From contig CANTUR010000154.1 in the NCBI GenBank assembly GCA_947683625.1, positions 1,612,001 through 1,676,000 of the forward strand: a DNA stretch of 64,000 bases, written 5' to 3'. Shown piece after piece: positions 1-10,168 of the stretch. The position numbers were made by a program, and so were the translations under genes. The DNA is from Mallotus nudiflorus (lineage: Eukaryota; Streptophyta; Magnoliopsida; Malpighiales; Euphorbiaceae). The notes beneath the pieces are model-generated. The model did not search any database. It had not been told where the DNA came from and saw nothing but the letters and a program-made list of their open reading frames with translations. Position 1 is the first letter of the stretch. Every line of letters starts with the position of its first letter.

Positions 1-1697
1 TGCCCTTTAATACTCAAAATGTAGCAAATTAGATATTTAAACGCTAAAAATATTTATTTAATCGATACATACACAAAAACCCTAATTTTAATAAAATATT
101 ATTAAAAATCGGTAATTCTCAATAAATTCATAAATATTAACCAAAATACATTTTATAAATCCAAATTACATAATTAACCCTAAAACTTACTAAAAATAGA
201 TAAAAACACATTTATTTAGAAAAATCGTATATTATATATAATTTAAAAATAATTTATGAAAAATAGTTTTAATTAGTTAAAAATACTAAATAATTTGTAG
301 AAATCATTTTTATACCTTAAATAACTAGTAAAACCAATTTAATTATATTTTTTGCCAATTTAGTATCAAATTACCAAAATACCCCTAGTTTCGTATATTC
401 ACTATAATTAATCAAAAATTCACCAAAAATAGTATAATTACTAAAAATTAATTTTCTCAACATATAACTAAATAATTTCAAAAAATATACTCAATTAACC
501 AATTAATTTCAATAAAACACATAATTAATCTAATTTTCCCAAAATTACATAAACTAAATAAATTCCAAATAATTATATAAAATTCACAAAAATTAAAAAT
601 AAATTTCTAAAATGCATTTCAACACATATAATCACCATAAAACACAATTTCATAATTTAATTAATTAATATTCACAAATTAGAAAATATTAATAAAATAA
701 TAAAAAATTCAAAAAAATCAAAATAATTCCCAAAAATTACATAAAAATTCACAGAGGTATATTAAGCTACTAGGATCAATGTTTATGAAGGGAGTTTGCA
801 TGAATCATTGAAATTGAAGCTCAAAAAATTTGAAAACCCTAATAGGCCGAAAATGTAAAATCAAAACCTAGGGAAATCTAGACCATTTTAAGTGAAACAA
901 ATATTGAAAATGGACTCACCAGAGCTCAAGGAGAAGATAGAGACCGGTGGCATCGAGTTTGGTAGCCGGAAACGGCTTGATCGACGGTGAGGAAGTTTTC
1001 GACTTCTCTTGGGAATTCCAGCCAAAACACGCCGAAGAAGGAGGTAGCAGGCGTCGGGAATGGCTGGAAGTGGTGGTGGGAGGATGAGAGGCACAGTGAC
1101 AGGAAGAAAATGGCGTAATCGGCACCGGAATAGTGAAGGGAACGATCGAAGAAGAAGAAGGAGAGGGAGTGGCAGACTTGTAAATAATGCAAACTTTTTT
1201 TTTTAATAAATAAACATGTATATATATGTATATATATAACTATACTTGATATTATAATATTATATAATATCACACACACAATAAATACACACCACACACA
1301 TATTTTAATAATATATATACATATATACATATATATACTTAATTAATTAATTAATATAAAAACTATATTATACAATTTATTTATAAAATAAACCCTAATT
1401 TTAATTTAAATAAATGTATGTATATGCATTTTATTTAACATTTTAAAATTATGTATGAGTCCATGCAAATTCGTAAAACTATTTCAAATAATTAATATTA
1501 AATTATTTACGTTTTAATTTTCTCGAAAATATAATTTCAGGGAAAATTTTACGTAAATCTCTTAAAATATTATAAAATAATTAAAAATAGCTTTAATAAA
1601 TAACAAACTCATTAAATAATCATAAATTTCTATAAAAATTATTAACACTGCATATCCCAATGTAGTTTAAAATTATTTAAAAACTCGGGATATTACA
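1..1697 (-). repeat. Long LTR, Tekay/Del chromovirus-like, cut by the window edge
   Basis: This stretch matches 41,150-42,840 along its whole length, including the AT-rich blocks, the more GC-rich block near 900-1190 and the terminus. It therefore represents about half of the 3.28-kb LTR seen complete at 39,558-42,840. It ends at 1697 with GGGATATTACA, which read on the minus strand is TGTAATATCCC, a start commonly seen in Tekay/Del LTRs. At 1698 the sequence passes directly into a gypsy protease reading frame, so this LTR inserted into the chromovirus that follows. Its other end, target duplication and any internal region lie outside the window. Minus-strand reading frames of 68-134 codons near 888-1330 are low-complexity and not credible genes. 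Confidence 0.8.
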
Positions 1698-2960
1698 TAG
1701 GCTATCCTTTGAAGTTTATAGACCCAATTTACATTGCAGTAGTAAATAGGCAAGAAGTTATGTGCACCCATATATGTGAGTAGTTTTGTTGGGAGGCACA
1801 AGGATATAAATTCATGGCTGACTTCTTAGTAATGCCATTAGGAGGATGTGAGATGGTATTGGGCATACAGTGGTTGACTATGCTTGGTAACATTACCTGG
1901 AATTTTAAAGAGCTGGATATGACATTTAAGATTGGGGAAGTCAATTATCACTGAAGGGAATCACCACCACAAAAGTAAAATTCATTGCTGAAAGTAATAT
2001 GATTAAATGATACAACATAATCCCTCGACTGCTTATATAGCTCAGATAAAGGCCATATCAGTAGGGGACTTTACACAACTGTAGCTACAGGATGAATCAT
2101 GCTCTTATAAGGTAACACACCCTGCTCTTGCTGACTTATTGGATGAGTTCCAATCATTGTTTGATAAACCCACACAATTACCACCATTCAGAGTGCATGA
2201 TCATAGGATACCATTGATGGAAGGCATAAAACCTGTGAATGTGAGACTGTACAAACACTCTTCTTTACAAAAGGATGTCATAGAAAAAATGGTTTAGGAA
2301 TTACTTGATAATGGCACCATTCAACATAGCGTAAGCCCTTATTCATCACTGGTGGTTTTGATTAAAAAGAAGGATAATAGTTGGAGGATGTTTATAGATT
2401 ATAAGGAGCTTAACAATAGAACTATCAAAGACAGATTCTCAATCCCTGTCATTGAAGAGTCACTAGATGAATTAAATGAGGTTGCCTTTTTTTCCAAAAT
2501 TGATCTAACCTTCAGGTATCATCAAATCAGGATGTACACTCCTAATATATTGAAGACCGCCTTTAAAACACATGAAGGGCATTATGAGTTTACAGTCATG
2601 CCATTTGGCCTTACCAATGCTCCCTCCACCTTTCAAAGCTTGATAAATTATATCTTTAAACCTTATCTAAGAAAGTTTATGTTAGTTTTTTTTATGATAT
2701 ATTAATATACAGCAAGGATATTCAGTCTTATTTACAGCACCTAAATGTTTTCTTCTTAAAATTATAAAAGTATCAATTATATGCCAATCAAAGCAAATGT
2801 GTATTTGGGAGTTCCACTGTTGAATACTTGGGTCATATTATCAGCAGAGAAGGGGTATCTACCGACCCAAATAAGATTGAAGCAATCATAAAGTGGCAAG
2901 CTCTAGTTAATGTTAAGCAGCTCAGAGGGTTCTTAGGCCTTATCGAATATTATCAAAGGT
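1698..2960 (+). pseudogene. Chromovirus protease and reverse transcriptase remnant
   Basis: The first 250 bases translate to the end of a retropepsin-like region, with the characteristic PLGGCEMVLGIQWL segment. From about 2110 the RT palm follows: SLVVLIKKKDNSWRMFIDYK, then FSKIDL, YHQIRM, KTAFKTHEGHYEF and VMPFGLTNAP. The catalytic YxDD region near 2690-2705 is damaged: the frame shifts and the expected first Asp is lost before ILIYSKD. The thumb is recognisable through EYLGHIIS and KQLRGFLGL near 2820-2940. Amber and ochre stops occur at several conserved positions. The fragment has no function now. Confidence 0.85.
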
Positions 2961-3519
2961 TTATAAGGGGTATAAAGTTATTAGTATGCCATTAATCGAG
3001 CTATTGAAGAAGGATGGGTTTAGTTGGCGTGATAAGGCACAACAAGCTTTTAAAATCCTTAAAACTGCACCCATGTTGGCTTTGCCCTCTCCTAATAAGC
3101 AGTTTGTTATTGAAATGAATGCAAGTAAAGATGGAATCGGTGCTGTCTTGATGCAAGAGGGTCACCCAATTGTATATATAAGTAAGGCCTTTACTCATAG
3201 GCATTAATCCTTATCTGTGTATGAAAAGGAGCTACTAGCCTTAGTCTACGCTGTTAAAAAATAGGACCACTATGTGGCCTATAAGCACTTCATCATCAAA
3301 ATTAATCATAGAAGCCTCAAATTCCTGTTAGAGCAAAGGATCACCACTGTACATCAACAAAAGTACGTAGCCAAATTATTTGGTTATGACTTTGAAATCT
3401 CTTACAATAAAGGGAAGGAGAATACTGCAGCAGATGCTTTGTCCCGATTTCCTGCCCCTGAACTTATTGCCTTGACCATTTCAACTCCTATTTGCAGCTT
3501 ACTACCTAAGATTGAGTAA
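2961..3519 (+). pseudogene. Chromovirus RNase H remnant
   Basis: This is the Ty3/gypsy RNase H that follows RT, in two frames separated by a stop after AFTHRH. Recognisable parts are FVIEMNASKDGIGAVLMQEG (catalytic Asp replaced by Asn in the usual TDAS position), PIVYISKAF, EKELLALV, and the terminal FEISYNKGKENTAADALSR. The last signature (KGKEN..ADALSR) is typical of the connection from RNase H to integrase. It is inactive because of the replaced residue and the stops. Confidence 0.85.
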
Positions 3520-3599
3520 AGTTGGGCTAATGATACTGTGATATAAAACTTTATCAGGTTATTATAGGATGGCACTTATGCTTAGGGACCTTATTCTTG

Positions 3600-4919
3600 G
3601 TATGAAAATTTACTACGAAGGAAGGGCAGATTTATAGTTAGTAATGACTCTCTACTTAAGCAAAAATTATTACAGCTGATGCATGATTCAGGAATAGGGG
3701 GTCACTCTAGGGTTTAAGCTACCTATAAAAGGTTGCAGTTTCTCTTTTATTGGAAAGGAATGAAAAAGGATGTTTGTAATTACATTAGGAGTTGTGTTAT
3801 TTGCCAAACTTGCAAACCAAAAAATATCAACACTCCGGGGCTTTTACAACTATTACCTATTCCAAAAAACATTTGGACAGATGTGAGCATGGATTTTGTG
3901 GAAGGTCTACCAAAGTCCTATGAGAAAGAGGTCATTATGGTGGTCGTAGATTGACTGAGCAAATACATCCACTTTTTGGCTTTAAGTCACCCCTATACAG
4001 CATCAACGATTTCTTAATTATCCTGATAACATCTTCAAGTTACATGGCTTACCTTCCTCCATTGTTAGTGACAGTGATCCTATTTTTATCAGCACATTCT
4101 GGAATGAACTCTTTAAGTTACAAGGGGTTGAATTGTTAAAATCCATTGCCTACCATCCACAAATAGATGGGAAAATAGATGGAAACCTACCTATGGTGTA
4201 TGATAAGAGAAAATCTAAAGCAGTGGGCTAAGTGGCTTCCAATGACAGAATGGTGGTATAACACTAACTACTATTCCTCTACTTAATCCACTCCATTTGA
4301 GATAGTATATGGAATACCTTCGCCTCTGCACATCCCTTACCTCTTAGGAGACTCACCCATTGTTGCAGTGGATCAATGTTTATAGGATAGAGAAATGGCT
4401 TTAAAAATAATGAAGCATCATTTATCAAGAGCTTAAGCTCGGATGAAGCAATAAGCTAATTCTTATAGGTCTGATAGGACATTTAATATTGGAGACATGG
4501 TTTATGCGAAATTAAAGGCTTACAAACAGCAAAGTGTAATCTATAAAGCTAACAATAAACTCTCACCATGGTATTACGACCCTTTTCATGTTGAAGATAA
4601 AATTTGCATGTGGCTTACAAATTGCAATTACCTCTTAGCTCTGAAATTCACCCCCTATTCCATGTTTCCTAGTTGAAACTGTCAATTCCAGCTCATGCTC
4701 AAATAACTACTTATCTTCCAACATCAACAACAAGACCATTGACACCTGTGGCCATGTTGGATAGAAAAATGGTAAAAAGAGGTAACAAGGTTGCTACCAA
4801 GGTATTCATATAGTGGTCAGACAGACCGATTAAAGAGGCAATATGGGAATTTTTTTCGATATTCAGCAGAGGTATCCTCAAGTTAACCTTGTGGACAAGG
4901 TTCTTTAAGGGGGCAGCCA
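3600..4919 (+). pseudogene. Chromovirus integrase and chromodomain remnant
   Basis: The zinc-binding part is visible as H..H then CVICQTC near 3680-3820, followed by the core start WTDVSMDFVEGLPKS. The rest of the core and the C-terminal domain are broken by many stops, although PLFHVSWLKL-like and EATWE-like segments can still be followed near 4640 and 4840. The final part (YPQVNLVDKV then a GGSHD-like tail) is the end of a chromodomain, the module chromoviruses use to bind modified chromatin. It ends in a purine-rich tract, AAGGGGGCAGCC, that could be the polypurine tract before the 3' LTR. Confidence 0.75.
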
Positions 4920-5188
4920 TGATACATGGAGAATTTAGCTGAATAATCATTTATTTTGTAATTGTTGTTGTTAGGCCATGTCATTTTATTGAGAGTCTAT
5001 TGTTAGGCCATGTCATTTTAGGAGGTGCAATGACTATATCTTGAAAATTTTATTCAAGCAATTATCATACTAATGGGAACAATCTGATATTTTCTCTCTA
5101 GAGTCTTCTTCTTCTTCTTCTTTTGCCTTTTCTCTCTCTTCCTCTCTAATTTCTCTCTATTTTTGAGATCCAATTTCTTGTTGGATCA
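4920..5188 (+). repeat. Putative 3' LTR of the Reina-like element
   Basis: It starts with TGATACATGG directly after a purine-rich tract and ends at a CA in TTGGATCA. The length of about 270 bp fits small Reina LTRs. It holds a CT-rich stretch (5098-5160). The partner 5' LTR is not in the window, so the exact ends cannot be checked. Confidence 0.5.
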
Positions 5189-5819
5189 AAAAAATAATTA
5201 TACAATATGAACTGTTTATATCAATTATCGAGTGTCGACTGCCAGATGTTTATCTTGTTAAAAATAAATAAATCTTTTTGTAGCTACCGCCAATCAAATC
5301 AAATAAACTTTGCCACGTTATCTCTTATTGGGTTGACGTGGCTTTCGTGCATTCAATGATGTGAATTTTATGTTGTAGCTTTTTCAATCTAAATTTAGTT
5401 TTAGTTATATATCAAATGGTTAACTTCCAACATTACAAGGGGATGAGATAAAGGGTGGGGTTCGATTCTTAGTTTCTTCAACTAGATGTTTAGACTTCAA
5501 TCTAAATTATTGATATTCAAAATTTATTGTACTCTAATTAATTTAATTCAATTCGCAGAACCAAAAAAGAGTAAAGATTTATAACTCTTTTTTTAATCAC
5601 ATATTTCGTTCATTGATAATTTTGTTATAAAAAAAATATAATTATACTTTACATTTTAAACTGAATTATTAAATATATTGATGTATATTAAAGATATATA
5701 TTTAAATTTTAAAATATCTAATTAATAAAATGTTGAATGTGCCTTTTTTCTTTTTTCAAATTGTACTATTAATTAAGTTGTAAGTTCATGTTAAACTCAT
5801 TAAACCTAAATTATCACAG
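5189..5819. other. AT-rich non-coding DNA, probably intron of the stachyose synthase gene
   Basis: No coding sequence is seen between the chromovirus LTR and the splice acceptor at 5817-5819 (TTATCACAG). Because the first visible exon starts mid-protein at a good acceptor, this stretch is best read as the 3' part of an intron whose 5' part lies beyond the retroelements. It contains one SINE-like insertion. Confidence 0.6.
5396..5495 (+). mobile_element. SINE-like insertion with 13-bp target duplication
   Basis: The 13-mer TTCAATCTAAATT is repeated exactly at 5383-5395 and 5496-5508. Between the copies lies a 100-bp segment with a pol III B-box-like GGGGTTCGATTCTT (5458-5471) and an A-box-like stretch near 5401-5420. 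There is no clear A-tail, so the assignment to SINE rests on the B box and the target duplication. Confidence 0.5.
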
Positions 5820-7736
5820 GGCTTACAAATGACTATGGAAGATCTTGCGTTGGATAAGATTGTGAACAATGGAGTAGGATTGGTGCCCCCAGAGCTGGTC
5901 CATAAGATGTTCGAAGGACTGCACTCTCACCTTGAATCAGTGGGGATTGATGGTGTCAAGGTTGATGTGATTCACGTAAGTTCTAGTCCCCTCCTCTCTT
6001 ATTATTTTTTTTTTCAGAAATTAAACGACCAATAAGTTTAATTTATGTAGATGTAGGTAAGGTAGTGGACCTGACCATTAAATGTAATTAAATTTAAATA
6101 AAATATTGCTATATGGTTGCTACATATATTAAATGTGTAATTTGTTGTTGGTTGTATAAAAAAATTTGACAAATTCACCTTCTCTTGTTGGGATGGTAAA
6201 AGAAGGGATTCATGAACTTTAAGATTATACTTCAAGTTCTAAAGGCGCTGCGCACCTAGACAAAATAAAATTGATGTCAACTTATTTAAAGTTAAACTGT
6301 TTCAAATATAAAATTAACGCACTTTCAAAATAGAGGTTTAGATTCACTATTCTCCGGTTGTTAAAAAATAAATTTGACAAATACTGTGCGCAGTACATGC
6401 ACCGTATTCTAAATCCATTTGCTGTCATGAAATGGGCTTCTTATTGCAGTTATTAGAAATGCTATCTGAGGAATTTGGTGGCAGAGTTGAGCTTGCTAAA
6501 GCTTATTACAAAGCACTAACCGCTTCAGTAAGGAAACATTTCAAAGGGACTGGTGTAATTGCTAGCATGGAGCATTGCAATGACTTCATGTTCGTCGGAA
6601 CAGATGCTATAGCACTTGGGAGAGTTGGTATGCCCATTCAAATTTTCATTGCAATTAGAATTTTCCAGAAACAAAAGATACGATAAAGGTTAGGCCCTAT
6701 TTTATTTTTTGACTTGCAGGGGGTGATTTTTGGTGCAATGAACCATCAGGAGACCCAAATGGCACATATTGGCTGCAAGGATGTCACCTGGTGCACTGTG
6801 CCTATAATAGCTTATGGATGGGAAATTTCATACACCCAGATTGGGATATGTTCCAATCTACTCATCCTTTTGCTGAATTTGATGCTGCCTCAAGAGCCAT
6901 CTCTGGTGGACCAATTTACGTAAGCAACTGTGTTGGCAAGCACAACTTCAAGTTGCTCAGAAGACTAGTATTGCCTGATGGCTCTATTTTACGCTGCCAA
7001 CATTATGCGCTTCCTACCAAAGTTTGCCTATTTGAAGACCCATTACATGATGGCAAAACTATGCTCAAGATTTGGAACCTTAACAAAGTAAGAAACATCT
7101 TCAATTAGCACGTAGACACTGGATCATGTTACTTTCAATAACAACATTTGTTTCCTTTTGGATTTGTGACAGTACACTGGAGTTCTTGGTCTCTTCAATT
7201 GTCAAGGAGGAGGCTGGTGTCCTGAGTCCAGGAGAAACAAAAGCGCAAACCAATGTTCACTTCCAGTGAGCTGCTTGGCGAGTCCTCAAGATATTGAATG
7301 GAACAATGGAAAGAGCCTGATATCTATCAAAGGAGTGAATATATTTGCTGTTTATATGCTGCAAGAAAAGAAACTTAAGCTCCTCAAATCATCAGACAGC
7401 TTAGAAATTTCACCTGAACCCTTTAATTATGAGTTGCTTATTGTTTCACCTGTCACATTGTTACCAAGAAAATTAATCCATTTTGCTCCTATTGGACTGG
7501 TAAACATGCTTAATTCAGGTGGCGCAATCCAGTCTCTAGCCATTGATGATAATAAAAATATGGTAAAAGTTGGGGTTAAGGGGAGAGGAGAAATGAAGGC
7601 GTTTGCATCAGAAAAACCAATGGCTTGCAAGATTGATGGTGTAGATGTTGAGTTTAGGTACGATGATCAAATGGTGACGATTCAAGTTCCATGGCCTAAT
7701 TCTTCAAGATTGTCTGTAATCGAGTACTTATTTTAA
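5820..7736 (+). CDS. STS: Stachyose/raffinose synthase family, C-terminal half (four exons)
   Basis: Glycosyl hydrolase family 36 enzyme that moves galactose from galactinol to raffinose or sucrose in the cytosol. Exons: 5820-5975, 6450-6627, 6720-7087, 7173-7736, all with GT-AG borders and compatible phases, giving 421 codons. The family is about 860 residues, so the N-terminal half is missing. The first exon starts at an acceptor, not a start codon, so upstream exon(s) must lie left of the retroelements or be lost. GVKVDVIH carries the nucleophile Asp. WDMFQS, GGPIYVS, CLFEDPL and LKIWNLNKYTGVLGLFNCQG are typical of the family, and the C-terminus is complete. The usual RVGDDFW reads RVGGDFW: the first Asp of the pair is Gly, while the Asp next to Phe is kept. 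Overall it resembles stachyose synthase (RFS4) more than RFS5. Whether the gene is functional depends on DNA outside the window. Confidence 0.85.
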
Positions 7737-8034
7737 ATGTGTTAAAAGATGGAGAACTCGAAAATGAAAAGCTCACGCCTAGCCGCTTTTGAGCCCTTTT
7801 CAGTTTCGTTCCTCTGTAGAGATCCATAAAGTTCAACATGGAAAAAGAAACCTGAAATGTAACAAATGGTTCAGAATTACATCTGAAATGTAATAATTCT
7901 TCAAGATTGTCTTAATTACATCTGCAATGCAATGCTAAACCTGAACAATGTAACGCTCTAGTACCTCTAATTAAAGAGATCATCATTGTTATTGTTCAAA
8001 GTCAAATCATCCATCGTCTTCTGCAAGCTTTGTG

Positions 8035-9455
8035 ACAAGTGGAAATTGCCAAAGCTTATTACAAGGCACTAAGTGGTTCATGAGGAAATATCTCAATAGA
8101 AATGGTGTTATCGCCAGTATGGCGCAATGATCTCATGTTCCTGGGAACAGAGGCCATTTCACTTGGACGTATTGATATGTTTTGTCTTGAAAATCCTGAC
8201 ATTACTTGCACAGTTTACTATTTCTTACATTCATGTATGAGTTATTTTGCAGTTCACATGTTATAATTAATTTTTTATTTTTAATGTAATTTTGCATATT
8301 TTTTTCTGTTTCGAAATATTGACACCTAACTATTTCTTTCCAAGTGAGACTTTAATTCCATATTAGAGAAAATTTTTTGTAACCCTTATTTGATTCAATT
8401 TTATTAAAAAATTCATTTTAATTTTATTAAATAAAATTCAATTGCAAATAAATTTCAAATTTATTTGAATCAAACACATTTTATTACTAATAATAAATTT
8501 AATGTTAAAAAATTTTACGAAATTAAAAAGTTAGAATTAAAAATAAATTTTATGAAGTTTTTATTTAAACAAACACACTTTTAGACTCTTAATGTTAATC
8601 CCAAAGATCAAATTCAGGCGATTGAAAAGAGAAACAAACTATTTCAACGGTTTGAACTCACAATTAAAGTTGTGATAGTTTTTAACAACTAGTTAAGATA
8701 GATAATTCCTAACTTTACCTTTCTTAACAGAATGTTCACACTTTTTATTGTATAAATTACTTGTAGAGACTTTAAAGTTGTGATTTTGCATATTTTTAAG
8801 TGTCAGTGTATTATTTTCATATGCTTAGATACTTTTTCGAAAGGCATTACAACCTTTTATGATGTGCATATTGGAGGGGATGATTTTTGGGGACCAATCC
8901 ATATTAGTGACCGTATAAGAGAGCACAACTTCAGGTTTCTTAAGAGCCTGGTGTTGGCAGACTGTTTGCCAATCTTACGCTCTTCCTGCTTTGACGACCC
9001 TTTAACATGATAGCAAACCAACTCTCAAACTCTGGAAACTCAACAAAGTAAAGACATTAAACAGTTCCCAAACAATTAATCTAACAAAAGGACAATCTTA
9101 ATTTCACATTTTCCATTTTTCGTTCCAGTATACATGAATTCTTGGACTGTTTAATTGTCAAGGTGGAGGAGGATGGTGCTGCATCTCCGGAAGAAAAAAA
9201 GGCGCACCCAAGTTTTCAAACAAGATACACCGTTTGACAAAGTCCAGAAGATGTCGAATGGAGAAAAGGCGCACAAGCCAGTTCTTCCAATAAAAGGGGA
9301 CGACACATTCGTTGTGCATTTATACTTTCCAGAAGCTGAAGCTGATGAAGATAGCAGAAAGAATGAAATTGGCGCTCTAGCCATTTACTTATGAGATGCC
9401 TACAGTTTCTCCAATGCGCTTTTTACTCGGTTGGATCAGTGAACATGCGCTTCTT
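8035..9455 (+). pseudogene. Tandem stachyose synthase pseudogene
   Basis: A second, broken copy of the last three exons of the upstream gene. Part of the second visible exon survives at 8038-8175 (EIAKAYYKAL, then a stop and FLGTEAISLGR). The third exon is at about 8870-9050, but a deletion joins GGDDFW directly to GPIHISD, removing about 57 codons. The last exon starts at about 9129, is frameshifted at once, and ends with a trace of the PIGLVNM segment near 9440. Its intron between exons two and three is about 700 bp and AT-rich. This copy keeps the ancestral GDDFW that the intact copy has changed. No expression is expected. Confidence 0.85.
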
Positions 9456-10168
9456 TCCATAATTGGTACTTTGTTAGTAACCTTCTAGAGTCACCTCTGT
9501 TAGTTTATTAGTTGTCAAAAGAGAATTTCTTTTTTAATTAATTCAAACAGGGCCTCCGCCTCATCCAACAGGTTAAGCCTCTTGGCTTGTTTTTAGATTA
9601 TTTGTCCCTAAGTTGTATAAATAGTAGGATTAAAGCGAGGTTGTGATCGTGAAATAATTATCTCATATTATTCAATTATATTACTTTTTATTTATAAAAA
9701 GAGATAATTATTATCTATTTTTTTTATTTTGACTTATTATATTATTTTATTATTAATATTTAAAAGTTAATATTTATTAATTCTTTTATAAATAAAATAG
9801 CATATAAATTTGTAAATTTTAAAAATAAATAAATATTTTTTTAAATATAAAATGAGATAAAATAATAGATCAAAATATCAAAATATAAAATAATTGCTCC
9901 TCGTAAAAAAGCCAAATGCTCATATGTTGGGATCGGGTCTGGTCGGAAAGAAACAAAAGAATAGTAAAATAAATAGAAAGTTACAGGCGGAATGCAAAGG
10001 TGAAAAAAGAAAAAAAAAGTGTTCCTTTCAAAAAGCAAAACTGTAGCCAGAAGAGAGACTCAGAGTGAAATTCTGATTGACTGTAATTTGTGAATGAGAA
10101 GGAAACAATATCAATCAGTAGAAATATCATTCTTTGAATTGAAGTAACAAACAAGAAAGACAAAAAAG
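9456..10168. other. Intergenic region and probable promoter/5' leader of the FLOE gene
   Basis: AT-rich DNA (9640-9900) with imperfect inverted runs such as GAGATAATTATTATCT, possibly an old MITE. From 9900 the sequence is less AT-rich and leads to the start codon at 10169. The leader carries A/G-rich runs near 10000-10015 and 10150-10165. No convincing TATA box was picked out. Confidence 0.4.

Larger units (their letters stand above)
1698..5188 (+). mobile_element. Decayed Reina-like chromovirus (Ty3/gypsy) remnant
   Basis: Protease, reverse transcriptase, RNase H, integrase and a C-terminal chromodomain follow in the usual Ty3/gypsy order, ending in a short 3' LTR. The single RNase H, chromodomain and small LTR fit the Reina type of plant chromovirus. 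Many stops and frameshifts interrupt the frame, so the element is dead. Gag and the 5' LTR are not in the window: the left part is cut by the Tekay-like LTR ending at 1697. The element lies upstream of, and probably inside an intron of, the stachyose synthase gene. Confidence 0.85.

Noticed and set aside
888..1330. Minus-strand frames of up to 134 codons near the left edge
   Set aside because: Low-complexity Ile/Tyr/Phe-rich translation inside an LTR; the equivalent part of the solo LTR does not conserve it.
7990..9455. A second functional stachyose synthase gene
   Set aside because: Stops, frameshift and a 57-codon deletion are clear, and two exons are missing or mostly lost.
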